Shown here: positions 25,096 to 33,534 of the stretch, in pieces | How positions within the stretch are numbered: position 1 is the stretch's first letter | Layout: every line of letters begins with the position of its first letter | Assembly (NCBI RefSeq): GCF_049943125.1 | Contig: NZ_CP188040.1 | Span: forward strand, 310,001 to 374,000 | Source of the DNA: JAEXZL01 sp049943125 | Lineage (GTDB): Bacteria > Bacillota > Clostridia > Clostridiales > Clostridiaceae | Reading direction: 5' to 3' | DNA length: 64,000 nucleotides | Made by a program: the position numbers and the translations under genes | Notes under the pieces: model-generated | Databases searched by the model: none | Told to the model about the DNA's origin: nothing | The model's input: only the letters and a program-made list of their open reading frames with translations

Positions 25096-26442
25096 TTAAC
25101 GCTTATTGCTGCGTCTCCATATTTGCATTTTTTCTGCTTCTTTAATCAATTCTTCTCTAAAATCAGGATGAGCTATTGAAATAATCGCTTCAGCTCTCTG
25201 CCAGGTTGTTAAACCCTTAAGGTTAACCTTTCCATACTCTGTAACTAAATATTGTGTATTTGTTCTTGTATCTGTTACTACGGAACCTGTGTTTAGAGTT
25301 GGCATAATTCTAGACCTAACTTGTCCATCTCTTGTCTTATAGGTTGATGAGCAGCATATGAAGCTCTTTCCACCATTAGAAAGATATGCTCCTAAAACAA
25401 AGTCAAGCTGTCCTCCAGCACCACTTATATGCTTTACCCCAGAGGATTCGGCATTTACCTGACCAAACAAATCCACATCCACAGCATTATTAATTGAAAT
25501 AAAGTTATCCAAGGCGCTTATAACTCTAACATCATTTGTATAATCCACAGGAGCACTTAAGCATGCCTCATTATTATTTAAATAATCATAAAGCTTTTTT
25601 GTACCTGCACCGAAGGCATAGGTTTGCTTAAACTTATCAATATTCTTGCAGGAACCGTCTATCTTTCCCTCCAAAGCTATATCTACAAAGGCATCTACAT
25701 ACATTTCCGTGTGAACTCCAAGATTCTTAAGGTCAGATTTAGCTATTAAAGAACCAACGGCATTAGGCATTCCCCCTATACCTAGCTGAAGACATGCTCC
25801 ATTAGGAATTTCTTCAACGATTAGCTTTGCAACAATTTCATCTATATCCTGTGGCTTTGAGGATCCAAGCTCTGCAAGCTCTCCATTATCACCTTCAACT
25901 ATATAATCTATCTTGGATATATGTATTTTTTCTCCTCCAGCCTTCCCTCCGAGACACAAAGGCATATTTTTGTTAACTTCTACTATAACAACCTTAGCCT
26001 TATTACATACAGCCTCCATGTGTGAAGCACTAGGACCAAAGTTAAAATAACCGTTTTCATCCATGGGTCCAACCCTCAACATAGCTACGTCTAAGGGATC
26101 TTTAGAATCACGATAGTATCTTGGTAATTCAGAATATCTTATTGGAGCATAAAATGCAAAACCTTGACTTATAGCCTTCCTCTCAATTCCAGACATATGC
26201 CAGCTATTCCAAGTAAAATGCTCTTCAGGATTGGTAATTTTAAAAATTTCTGGGGCCTTTAACAGCACACCTCCACGGATTTTTACATCATGAAGATTTA
26301 TAAGTCTTGCTGCTAAGGCTCTGTCTAGAGCCTCAGGAGTTCCAGTGCACCAGCCATAATCTATCCAATCACAGGACTTAACAACTTCAACAGCTTTCTC
26401 AGCAGTTACTAGCTTAATAGAATATTCTTTGTTTAAATTCAT
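25096..26442 (-). CDS. Acetyl-CoA hydrolase/transferase family CoA-transferase (butyryl-CoA:acetate type)
   Basis: A 448-residue class I CoA-transferase. The N-terminus DWIDYGWCTGTPEALD and the segment HFTWNSWHMSGIERKAIS match the butyryl-CoA:acetate and 4-hydroxybutyrate CoA-transferases of clostridia. The catalytic Glu246 lies in HTEMYVD, and the CoA-binding GGAGGQLDF-type loop is SGAGGQLDFVLGAY. It moves CoA between an acyl-CoA and acetate, making the fatty acid and acetyl-CoA. With ptb and two buk genes in the window the cell would have two routes from acyl-CoA to acid. The acyl specificity (butyryl, 4-hydroxybutyryl or branched-chain) is not readable. Confidence 0.88.
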   Translation of the reverse strand: MNLNKEYSIKLVTAEKAVEVVKSCDWIDYGWCTGTPEALDRALAARLINLHDVKIRGGVLLKAPEIFKITNPEEHFTWNSWHMSGIERKAISQGFAFYAPIRYSELPRYYRDSKDPLDVAMLRVGPMDENGYFNFGPSASHMEAVCNKAKVVIVEVNKNMPLCLGGKAGGEKIHISKIDYIVEGDNGELAELGSSKPQDIDEIVAKLIVEEIPNGACLQLGIGGMPNAVGSLIAKSDLKNLGVHTEMYVDAFVDIALEGKIDGSCKNIDKFKQTYAFGAGTKKLYDYLNNNEACLSAPVDYTNDVRVISALDNFISINNAVDVDLFGQVNAESSGVKHISGAGGQLDFVLGAYLSNGGKSFICCSSTYKTRDGQVRSRIMPTLNTGSVVTDTRTNTQYLVTEYGKVNLKGLTTWQRAEAIISIAHPDFREELIKEAEKMQIWRRSNKR

Positions 26443-26481
26443 ATATATATTTTTCTCCCATCTATAATTGTATTATTTAGT

Positions 26482-26622
26482 CTATCTGCTAAGTCGTCGA
26501 TTATTATATTTTATTTGAATACTGTGCCTGCTCTTGTTGTCCCTTAGATATACCCATGTACTCAAGTGCAAAGGATTACTTTTGACTCTACGCTCCTCCT
26601 TTCTAATTAAATTTAAATAAAC
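26482..26622 (-). other. Open basic 46-codon stretch in the CoA-transferase leader
   Basis: A minus-strand frame without a usual start codon encodes a strongly basic peptide (RKEERRVKSNP, then YLRDNKSRHSIQIKYNNRR). AAGGAGGAG lies inside it. It lies in the 460-base gap between the kor terminator and the CoA-transferase start. It may be a fragment of a dispersed element or a leader; I cannot assign it. The remaining 220 bases of the gap (26623-26841) show nothing. Confidence 0.3.
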
Positions 26623-26841
26623 TTATCCCATTAAAACTCATATTATTGGTATAAATTGTATTATTTTCTCAATATTCTGAATATTTTCCAGATATTGTTT
26701 TTTACAAATCTTTATAATTAACTTAGTTTATGTCTTATAAGTATATCTTTACATTTTCATTTTATTATGATTTTTTCCATAGGTCAATCCTAAGGAGATT
26801 ACCAAAATAGATTTCCTAAAAGTAACTAGTTATATTAATCT

Positions 26842-26880
26842 AAAGGGGTATGAGATTAAATATAATCTCATACCCCTTAT
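26842..26880 (-). terminator. Terminator after korC
   Basis: AAGGGGTATGAGATTA and its complement form a 16-bp perfect stem with a 5-base loop, starting 23 bases past the korC stop. The T run after it is short (CCCCTTTAG), but the stem is very stable. Confidence 0.8.
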
Positions 26881-26903
26881 TTCTACTCATCTTTATCTCT
26901 ATA

Positions 26904-27458
26904 TTAAGTAAGCAATACTTCAACCTGTGTATCTACTAAAGCTGCTCCTCTTTCTAGTGCAAGCTTATTCATTTCATAATATCTCTCTTTTCCATGCTCT
27001 TTCAAGGCTTTTAACAGCTCCTCTATAGATATAATGCCTGTCTTCTTTACTAAAGCTCCCAAAAGCACCATATTTGCTATGGTCTTGCTACCTATTTCTT
27101 GAGCTATAGCTTGAGCTGGAATTTTTATAGCTTCAATATCAGTTCTCACTACGTCACGATTTACCATGTCCTCATCGATTATAATGGTTCCACCTTTTTT
27201 TACGCTCATCTCAAATTTATCTAAGGAAGGCTTATTCATTACTATAAGAGTATCAGGTGTTATTACAATAGGAGAGCCCACCTGGTCATCTGTGATTATT
27301 ACTGAACAGTTACAGGTTCCACCTCTCATTTCAGGCCCATAGGAGGGAAGCCATGATACATTTTTTCCCGCATCCATTCCGCCATAAGCTAAAAACTTTG
27401 CCATGGACAGTATTCCTTGTCCTCCAAAGCCTGCAAATAATATTTCCTGCATTGCCAT
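26904..27458 (-). CDS. korC: 2-oxoacid:ferredoxin oxidoreductase, gamma subunit
   Basis: A 184-residue subunit of the pyruvate/ketoisovalerate oxidoreductase gamma domain family, beginning FAGFGGQGILSMAKFLAYG and with PSYGPEMRGGTCNCSVII. It supports CoA binding and electron transfer in the four-subunit enzyme that oxidatively decarboxylates a 2-oxo acid to acyl-CoA. It is the last gene of the operon, 2 bases after korB. The kor symbol is used for the family; the neighbouring ptb-buk genes suggest the branched-chain (Vor) substrate. Confidence 0.92.
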   Translation of the reverse strand: MAMQEILFAGFGGQGILSMAKFLAYGGMDAGKNVSWLPSYGPEMRGGTCNCSVIITDDQVGSPIVITPDTLIVMNKPSLDKFEMSVKKGGTIIIDEDMVNRDVVRTDIEAIKIPAQAIAQEIGSKTIANMVLLGALVKKTGIISIEELLKALKEHGKERYYEMNKLALERGAALVDTQVEVLLT

Positions 27459-27460
27459 AG

Positions 27461-28210
27461 CTATTTCACCTCCTGCGTATTATCCTTTTTAATACCTAAA
27501 GGATAAAAAGGAATCATGTTATCTCTGAGCCAGCCAAGAGATTCTTCTGTAGATAATCCCCAGTTAGTTGGGCATATGGATAAAACCTCTACCATTGAGA
27601 AGCCTTTTCCTTCGATAGCATTCTGGAAAGCCTTCTTTATAGCTTTTTTTGCTTTTATAACATTAGGAACCTTATCTACTGCAACTCTCTCTACATAGCA
27701 AGCACCATCTAAGGTGGATATCATCTCTGCCACTCTTATAGGATGACCTTGAGTTTTTATATCTCTACCATAAGGTGAGGTTTCAGTAATCTGTCCAGGA
27801 AGAGTTGTAGGTGCCATCTGACCACCAGTCATACCATAAATACAGTTATTAACGAATATAGTAACTATATTTTCACCTCTGGCAGCAGCATGAACTATTT
27901 CTGCTGTACCTATAGCTGCTAAATCTCCATCTCCCTGATAAGTGAATACCACTGTATCTGGGTTCGCTCTCTTTATTCCCGTAGCAACAGCTGGAGCTCT
28001 ACCATGAGCAGCTTCAAACATGTCACAGGCAAAATAATCATAAGCAAGTACTGAGCAGCCTACAGGTGCAACCCCTATAGTTTTATCTAAAACTCCCAGT
28101 TCTTCTATAACCTCTCCTACCAACCTATGAATTATTCCATGAGTACATCCTGGACAATAGTGAGTTGGGACATCTAATAGTGCTTTAGTAGGTTCAAATA
28201 CTATAGTCAT
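27461..28210 (-). CDS. korB: 2-oxoacid:ferredoxin oxidoreductase, beta subunit (TPP-binding)
   Basis: A 249-residue subunit that binds thiamine diphosphate. The TPP motif is GDGDLAAIGTAEIVHAA with a following NNCIYGMTGGQMAPTT, both typical of KorB/VorB. The N-terminal HYCPGCTHGI carries conserved cysteines. It overlaps korA by a single base and leads korC by 2 bases. With ferredoxin as acceptor it gives acyl-CoA, CO2 and reduced ferredoxin, which in this anaerobe could feed hydrogenase or the flavin thioredoxin reductase encoded near 41 kb. Confidence 0.94.
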   Translation of the reverse strand: MTIVFEPTKALLDVPTHYCPGCTHGIIHRLVGEVIEELGVLDKTIGVAPVGCSVLAYDYFACDMFEAAHGRAPAVATGIKRANPDTVVFTYQGDGDLAAIGTAEIVHAAARGENIVTIFVNNCIYGMTGGQMAPTTLPGQITETSPYGRDIKTQGHPIRVAEMISTLDGACYVERVAVDKVPNVIKAKKAIKKAFQNAIEGKGFSMVEVLSICPTNWGLSTEESLGWLRDNMIPFYPLGIKKDNTQEVK

Positions 28211-29280
28211 TATTTTGCACCTCCTACTATTTCCATTACATTATTTAGTATTTCCTGTGGTGTAGGAACCATACCACCGGTTCTTCCATAAAAGTGCACC
28301 GGCTTTCTTCCAAGCACAGCAAGCTTAACATCCTCAACCATCTGGCCAGCACTCATTTCTACAGATATATAGCCAAGCTTTGTTTTATTTATAGTTTCCT
28401 CAAAGGCTTTTTCAGGGAAAGGCCATAAGGTGATAGGTCTTATCAATCCAAGGTTTATCCCCGCAGCTTTCGCAGCCTTAATTACATTTTTGCAAATTCT
28501 TGAGGTTGTTCCATAGGAAACCATTATTAGATCTACATCCCCCTCAAGATTATAAAGCTCATATTTAACTTCATTTTCTTTTATAGCTTTAAACTTTTCC
28601 TGAAGCTTTTTGTTGTGCTGCTCCAGCTTTTCTGATTGAAGATAAAGAGAATTAATAACATTATGCTCCGTTCTTCCTCTTCTACCATTAGCAGCCCAAG
28701 CCTTCTCAGGAAGAATTCTGCCTTCCTTCTGTGTAAACTCCACAGGCTCCATCATCTGCCCTAGCATTCCATCTCCCATAACCATCACTGGAGTTCTATA
28801 GATGTCTGCTACATCAAAAGCCTCCTGGATGACATCTACCATCTCCTGTATGGAGCTAGGAGCATATACAGGCATGTTATAATCTCCATGACCAAGACCC
28901 TTAGTAGCCTGGAAGTAATCAGATTGAGCCGGCTGAATGGTTCCAAGACCAGGTCCTCCTCTAACGATATTTACAATAACACAAGGCAGTTCTGCCCCTG
29001 CTATATAAGATATTCCTTCTGCCTTTAAGCTTATTCCTGGACTTGAGGAGGAGGTCATGCATCTAACACCTGTACCTGCGGCTCCATATACCATATTTAT
29101 TGCTGCAATTTCACTCTCTGCCTGCAAAAACACCCTACCTATCTTAGGCATTTTCTTTGACATATAAGCTGCTACCTCTGTTTGAGGTGTAATAGGATAT
29201 CCAAAGAAGCACTGACAGCCAGCTTGAATGGCAGCCTCTCCTATAGCTTCATTTCCTTTCATTAAAACCTTCTCAGCCAT
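28210..29280 (-). CDS. korA: 2-oxoacid:ferredoxin oxidoreductase, alpha subunit
   Basis: A 356-residue alpha subunit. It has the N-terminal pyrimidine-binding domain (GNEAIGEAAIQAGCQCFFGY followed by PITPQTE) and the middle motif TSSSSPGISLKAEGISY. The C-terminal domain carries DLIMVSYGTTSRI and the late GRTGGMVPTPQEIL. The start ATG follows the ferredoxin-subunit gene by 13 bases. Substrate range among 2-oxoglutarate, ketoisovalerate and others cannot be fixed by eye. Confidence 0.94.
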   Translation of the reverse strand: MAEKVLMKGNEAIGEAAIQAGCQCFFGYPITPQTEVAAYMSKKMPKIGRVFLQAESEIAAINMVYGAAGTGVRCMTSSSSPGISLKAEGISYIAGAELPCVIVNIVRGGPGLGTIQPAQSDYFQATKGLGHGDYNMPVYAPSSIQEMVDVIQEAFDVADIYRTPVMVMGDGMLGQMMEPVEFTQKEGRILPEKAWAANGRRGRTEHNVINSLYLQSEKLEQHNKKLQEKFKAIKENEVKYELYNLEGDVDLIMVSYGTTSRICKNVIKAAKAAGINLGLIRPITLWPFPEKAFEETINKTKLGYISVEMSAGQMVEDVKLAVLGRKPVHFYGRTGGMVPTPQEILNNVMEIVGGAK

Positions 29281-29293
29281 TTATTTTCCTCCC

Positions 29294-29503
29294 CTATTTC
29301 TCAATGGTAATAACATAATCAGGACACATTCTTCCACAGGATGCGCAGGCTATGCAGAGGCTCATATTCTCTTCTGTAATACCTGCAGGATGATATCCCT
29401 TTTCATTGAGATTGTCCATAAATGAAATTATTTTTTTAGGACATGCAATTATACACTGACCGCAGCCCTTGCATCTGTCCTCTCTGAATGTTACCTTTGC
29501 CAC
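29294..29503 (-). CDS. korD: 2-oxoacid:ferredoxin oxidoreductase, delta (ferredoxin) subunit
   Basis: A 69-residue polyferredoxin-like subunit with two 4Fe-4S motifs: CKGCGQCIIACPKKII near residue 11 and CIACASCGRMCPDYVI near residue 48. It passes electrons from the TPP centre to soluble ferredoxin. It precedes korA by 13 bases and follows a P-loop ATPase gene by 41 bases. Confidence 0.93.
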   Translation of the reverse strand: MAKVTFREDRCKGCGQCIIACPKKIISFMDNLNEKGYHPAGITEENMSLCIACASCGRMCPDYVITIEK

Positions 29504-29544
29504 ATTATTTCCCCCTTATTTTTACTTATAGTGAACAGCTATGG

Positions 29545-30228
29545 TCACCTCTCCCAAGGTTTTTTCATGTAAATATCAATGGGAAAAAGCTTTCCTTTCA
29601 CCCTTCCCTCAAGCTCAGCTAACTGCTCTCTAGAGCAGACAGTAAATGCATGAGGAAGCTTAAGTCTATCTGATAGCTCCGCAACTAAACTATCACCCTT
29701 TATCACATCCTCTATAGTGGTCTCTGAGGATAGATTAGTGTTGGATACTAAATGGGTTACCTTTAAACGACTGCTTCTTTCAATAGAATATAAATATTCC
29801 TCACAGGTCTCGATGGTTTCTGTTAATGGTCTGTTATTGTTAATCACCAGATACATGTTATAGCTCTCTTGAAGGAAGTATCTGTTATATTGTCCCAGGG
29901 CCACAGCTCCCATATCATCTCCGCCTATATCAAATACTACTATATGACTTTTATCATTAAAGGCCGAGATAACTTCACCGGGTACAACCATAAGCTCCCC
30001 ATTTGATAGGTCCTTGCTGGCTGCTATGATCCTTAAGCCTTTTTCCTCCAGCTCTTCTTTAATATCTCTGGAGCAAAAATATGGGTTAACAATATCAATA
30101 TCTACAAGACTCACCTTTTCACCTAATTCTGCTAGCTTTATAGCATAATTAATTGAGGTTTCTGTCTTACCACTACCAAAATGTCCAGTGAAAATATTTA
30201 ATCTTTGTGTAGTTAAGTTATTATTCAT
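29545..30228 (-). CDS. P-loop ATPase of the kor operon (MinD/CooC-like)
   Basis: A 227-residue protein with a Walker A motif (FTGHFGSGKTETS, residues 13-25), the following VSLVDIDIVNPYFCSRD segment with the deviant Walker Asp residues of the ParA/MinD/SIMIBI class, and VVFDIGGDDMGA as Walker B. It has no membrane helix. It is the first gene of the kor operon. SIMIBI ATPases beside metalloenzymes often assist cluster or cofactor insertion; a maturation role for the Kor complex is a reasonable inference but unproven. Confidence 0.7.
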   Translation of the reverse strand: MNNNLTTQRLNIFTGHFGSGKTETSINYAIKLAELGEKVSLVDIDIVNPYFCSRDIKEELEEKGLRIIAASKDLSNGELMVVPGEVISAFNDKSHIVVFDIGGDDMGAVALGQYNRYFLQESYNMYLVINNNRPLTETIETCEEYLYSIERSSRLKVTHLVSNTNLSSETTIEDVIKGDSLVAELSDRLKLPHAFTVCSREQLAELEGRVKGKLFPIDIYMKKPWER

Positions 30229-30458
30229 AAGTGTATATTTTCTCCTTTTAAGGAATTAATATATCGGTAAACCTTTTCAAGTAAATTATACTTAAAAAGG
30301 AATTATTATTCAACAGTTATCCCCTTCCACCCAAGAGAGGAAAATCAATAAAATTACCAATTTCGCATTAATTTTATCTACATTTTTTTATTTATCCTTT
30401 AATAGGATAATATTTTATAAATCATTTAACTATTGCCATAAATATTTATTTATAAAGT

Positions 30459-30488
30459 TAAAAAAGCTCCAAATAATTCCGGAGCTTG
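30459..30488 (-). terminator. Terminator after the pyridoxal kinase gene
   Basis: AAGCTCC and GGAGCTT pair around a 10-base loop and are followed on the minus strand by TTTTAAC. The rest of the gap 30229-30458 before the kor operon is AT-rich and shows no other feature. Confidence 0.75.
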
Positions 30489-30521
30489 TAGTTTTTTTAA
30501 CATTATTTGATTTTAATCCTT

Positions 30522-31358
30522 TTATTTTTCTATTCTTTTAATAAGATATGGCACTGCACTTTCAAAGTTAACACCATACCATCTTGAATCCTTGTCCTCT
30601 ATTGATTTTCTGATAGATTCCACGGTAAAATCTGCTGCTATCTTAAGAGAGTCCTCTAGGCTATACCCATTCATTAAGGCACCAACACAGCAGCTGGCAA
30701 ATACATCGCCAGTACCATGGAAGTTTACATTAATCTTTTCATTAAAATAACTAAAATATTTATTAGTGGCACTATCATAGCCCATTACCCCTAATATATT
30801 TGGCTCAAAGCTGACTCCTGTTAACACCACCTGCTTTGGGCCTAAAGCACTGAGCTTAAGCAATATATCTTTAACATACTCCTGGCTATATCCTTCTCCT
30901 ATGTAGTCAATTCCCAGCATATATGAAGCCTCTGTCATATTGGGAACTATAATATCTGCCTTTGAACAGAGCTTAGCCATCTCAAAAGCAAACTCTTGAG
31001 TAAAGCCTGTATATAACTTTCCATAATCCCCCATAACAGGATCTACAAAAATCAAGGTATTATCTTCTTTAAAGTCATCAAAGAAGTTACTGACCAGCTT
31101 TAGTTGTTTAAATGATCCTAAATAACCAGTATAAATAGCATCAAAGGCTATTTTTTCTTTTTTCCAGTGCTCAGCGATACCTTCTATATCATCCGTAAGG
31201 TCTCTAAAAGTAAAATCCTTAAAAGCTGTATGGGTTGAAAGCACTGCTGTAGGTATAACGGATGTTTCCACTCCCATAGCTGAAATTACAGGCAGGGCCA
31301 CGGTAAGAGAGCACTTTCCAACACAGGAAATATCCTGTACTGTTACTATTCGCTTCAT
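30522..31358 (-). CDS. pdxK: Pyridoxal/pyridoxamine kinase
   Basis: A 278-residue ribokinase-fold kinase. It starts MKRIVTVQDISCVGKCSLTV, as in PdxK/PdxY of Firmicutes. Other markers are FVDPVMGDYGKLYTGF and the catalytic NFHGTGDVFAS, whose Asp is the general base. It phosphorylates vitamin B6 vitamers to pyridoxal 5'-phosphate, the cofactor of aminotransferases that supply 2-oxo acids for the kor pathway. Terminators lie on both sides, so it is probably a single-gene unit. Confidence 0.88.
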   Translation of the reverse strand: MKRIVTVQDISCVGKCSLTVALPVISAMGVETSVIPTAVLSTHTAFKDFTFRDLTDDIEGIAEHWKKEKIAFDAIYTGYLGSFKQLKLVSNFFDDFKEDNTLIFVDPVMGDYGKLYTGFTQEFAFEMAKLCSKADIIVPNMTEASYMLGIDYIGEGYSQEYVKDILLKLSALGPKQVVLTGVSFEPNILGVMGYDSATNKYFSYFNEKINVNFHGTGDVFASCCVGALMNGYSLEDSLKIAADFTVESIRKSIEDKDSRWYGVNFESAVPYLIKRIEK

Positions 31359-31490
31359 TACTTATCCTCCTCGTATACTCCTATACAATTTTACTTCCTT
31401 GACTGTTAGTATAGGATTATTCACTTATTCTATTGTACTTTAATCTATAGAATTTTCAAATGTTTTTCTTATAGCAAGACATTAAATCAG

Positions 31491-31521
31491 TAAAACTCTG
31501 CTTAAGTAATTAAGCAGAGCT
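31491..31521 (-). terminator. Terminator after the second butyrate kinase gene
   Basis: CTCTGCTTAA and TTAAGCAGAG form a perfect 10-bp stem with a 4-base loop, followed on the minus strand by TTTTAC, 11 bases after the stop codon. Confidence 0.8.
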
Positions 31522-31531
31522 TACAATGGGC

Positions 31532-32602
31532 TTATCTATATTCCTTTGCTGCTTCTTCTCCTCTTAAAACTCTGAGCCCTCCCTGAGCTAAGGCAAGCAT
31601 CTCATCCTCCCCTGGGTATATTACTATAGGAGCAATCCAGGAAGTTCTTTCACTAATTTTATCTGTTACAGTCTTTCCATAAGCAATGCCACCAGTTAAT
31701 ATTATTGCATCTACCTTCCCCTTTAAAACTGCAGAGCATTCTCCTATAGCCTTACCAATCTGATAGCAGAAGGCCTCAAATACCAGAGAAGCTGTTTCCT
31801 CTCCCTCTTTTGCAGCGGTCTCTACTTCTCGAGCATCATTAGTCCCTAAGTAAGCTACGAAACCTCCCTTACCGCAAAGCTTCTTTAGTATCTCTTCCTT
31901 TGTATATTTACCACTGAAGCATAGCTTTACCAAATCACCTGTAGGCAGGCTTCCTGCTCTTTCAGGGGAGAAAGGTCCATCTCCATCTAAGGCATTATTC
32001 ACATCTATTATTCTTCCCTGATAGTGAGCTCCTACAGACACTCCCCCTCCTAAATGGGCCACGATTAAGTTCAATTCCTCATAAGCCTTTCCCATCTCTT
32101 TTGCATATCTTTTTGCCACAGCCTTTTGATTTAAAGCATGGAATATACTTATTCTCTTTATCTCTGGTATTCCTGATACCCTAGCAACCTCATCCAGCTC
32201 ATCTACAACTACAGGATCAACTATAAAGGAAGGTAGCTTATGCTCACCTGAAAGCTCTTTAGCCAATAAGCCTCCTAAATTTGAAGCATGCTGCCCCTGA
32301 TAACCTATTCTCAAATCCTCAAGCATTGCTTCATTAACACTGTAGGTACCACTTACCATTGGCTTTAAAAGTCCGCCTCTTCCTACAATAGCATTGAGAT
32401 CACTTATCTTTATTCCCTTATCTTCTAAAGCTTTTATTATGATTTCTTTTCTAAAATCGAGCTGTGAGAAAATATTTGGATACTTATTTATTTCCTCGCT
32501 GCTGTGTCTTATCGTTTCTATAAGCAATGGATTCTCATCCTCGTATACCGCTATCTTTGTTGAAGTGGAGCCTGGATTGATAATTAATAATTTATATCCC
32601 AT
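31532..32602 (-). CDS. buk: Butyrate kinase (second copy)
   Basis: A 356-residue acetokinase-family enzyme that converts acyl phosphate and ADP to the free acid and ATP. It has the N-terminal phosphate loop INPGSTSTKIAVYED, the central HLGGGVSVGAH and the late ILTGGIAYG. The start is preceded by AGGGGGA. It lies downstream of ptb in a buk-ptb-buk operon. It differs clearly from the copy at 33535, so the pair is an old duplication and the substrate ranges may differ (butyryl versus isobutyryl or isovaleryl phosphate). Confidence 0.95.
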   Translation of the reverse strand: MGYKLLIINPGSTSTKIAVYEDENPLLIETIRHSSEEINKYPNIFSQLDFRKEIIIKALEDKGIKISDLNAIVGRGGLLKPMVSGTYSVNEAMLEDLRIGYQGQHASNLGGLLAKELSGEHKLPSFIVDPVVVDELDEVARVSGIPEIKRISIFHALNQKAVAKRYAKEMGKAYEELNLIVAHLGGGVSVGAHYQGRIIDVNNALDGDGPFSPERAGSLPTGDLVKLCFSGKYTKEEILKKLCGKGGFVAYLGTNDAREVETAAKEGEETASLVFEAFCYQIGKAIGECSAVLKGKVDAIILTGGIAYGKTVTDKISERTSWIAPIVIYPGEDEMLALAQGGLRVLRGEEAAKEYR

Positions 32603-32630
32603 TTTTATTTCCCCCTATTAAGCTAGTGAA

Positions 32631-33533
32631 TTACTTATTTCCTGCTACTAGTGCAGCCAGTGCAATAGAATTTACCTTTGTTTCAAAGGAATCTGCCCTG
32701 GAGGTAAGTATAACAGGAGCTGAAGTACCTACAAGGATTCCACCATTCTTAGTTTTTGCAGTATAAGTCAGTGTTTTATACATTACATTAGCACTTTCGA
32801 TGTTAGGCAGAAGCATAATATCTGCCCTTCCTGCCACAGGACCAGATATTTTTTTATGTTCTGCAGCCTCTATAGATATGGCATTATCTATAGCTAAGGG
32901 TCCATCTACCAGACACCCCTTTATCTGTCCTCTATCATTCATTTTTGATAACATAGCAGCATCAGTGGTAGCAGGCATATCTGGATTAACAACCTCTACA
33001 GCACAAATAGCTGCAACCTTAGGCTCCTTAATCCCAATAGCTTTAGCTACCTCTACTGAATTATTTAATATATCCACCTTTGCCTTTAAATCGGGATAGG
33101 TGTTAAAGGCTGCATCTGTCAATAATATAAGCCTCTCTATTCCTTCTATTTCAAAAACAGCAACATGAGACATCAATCTACCAGTTCTAAGCCCTATTTC
33201 CTTATTTAAAACACTTCTTAAAAAAGTAGCTGTATCTAAAAGTCCTTTCATTACCATATCAGCATAACCAGTTGACACGAGCTCCACAGCCTTTATGGCA
33301 GCCTTACTAATGTTCTTTTCTTCAATAATCTCAAATTGAGACAAGTCCATACCAATATTCTCAGCCATAGCCTCTATCTTTTCTCTATCTCCTACAAGAA
33401 CTGCATCAGCTATTCCCATGCGTTTTGCTTCAGCTATTGCTTCAAGAACAGGCTCATCCTGTGCTACAGCTACTGCTACCTTTTTTACAATTCCTGTTCT
33501 TGCTTTTTCTATTAAAGTCTCAAAACCACTCAC
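32631..33533 (-). CDS. ptb: Phosphate butyryltransferase
   Basis: A 300-residue phosphotransacylase. It exchanges CoA of butyryl-CoA or branched acyl-CoA for phosphate. It has the family start FETLIEKARTGIVKKVAVAV, MKGLLDTATFLRSVLNKEIG and LLPNIESANVMYKTLTY, all typical of Ptb. It is placed between two buk genes, 1 base after the first and 28 bases before the second. Together they yield one ATP per acyl-CoA produced by the kor enzyme. Confidence 0.96.
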   Translation of the reverse strand: MSGFETLIEKARTGIVKKVAVAVAQDEPVLEAIAEAKRMGIADAVLVGDREKIEAMAENIGMDLSQFEIIEEKNISKAAIKAVELVSTGYADMVMKGLLDTATFLRSVLNKEIGLRTGRLMSHVAVFEIEGIERLILLTDAAFNTYPDLKAKVDILNNSVEVAKAIGIKEPKVAAICAVEVVNPDMPATTDAAMLSKMNDRGQIKGCLVDGPLAIDNAISIEAAEHKKISGPVAGRADIMLLPNIESANVMYKTLTYTAKTKNGGILVGTSAPVILTSRADSFETKVNSIALAALVAGNK

Positions 33534-33534
33534 T

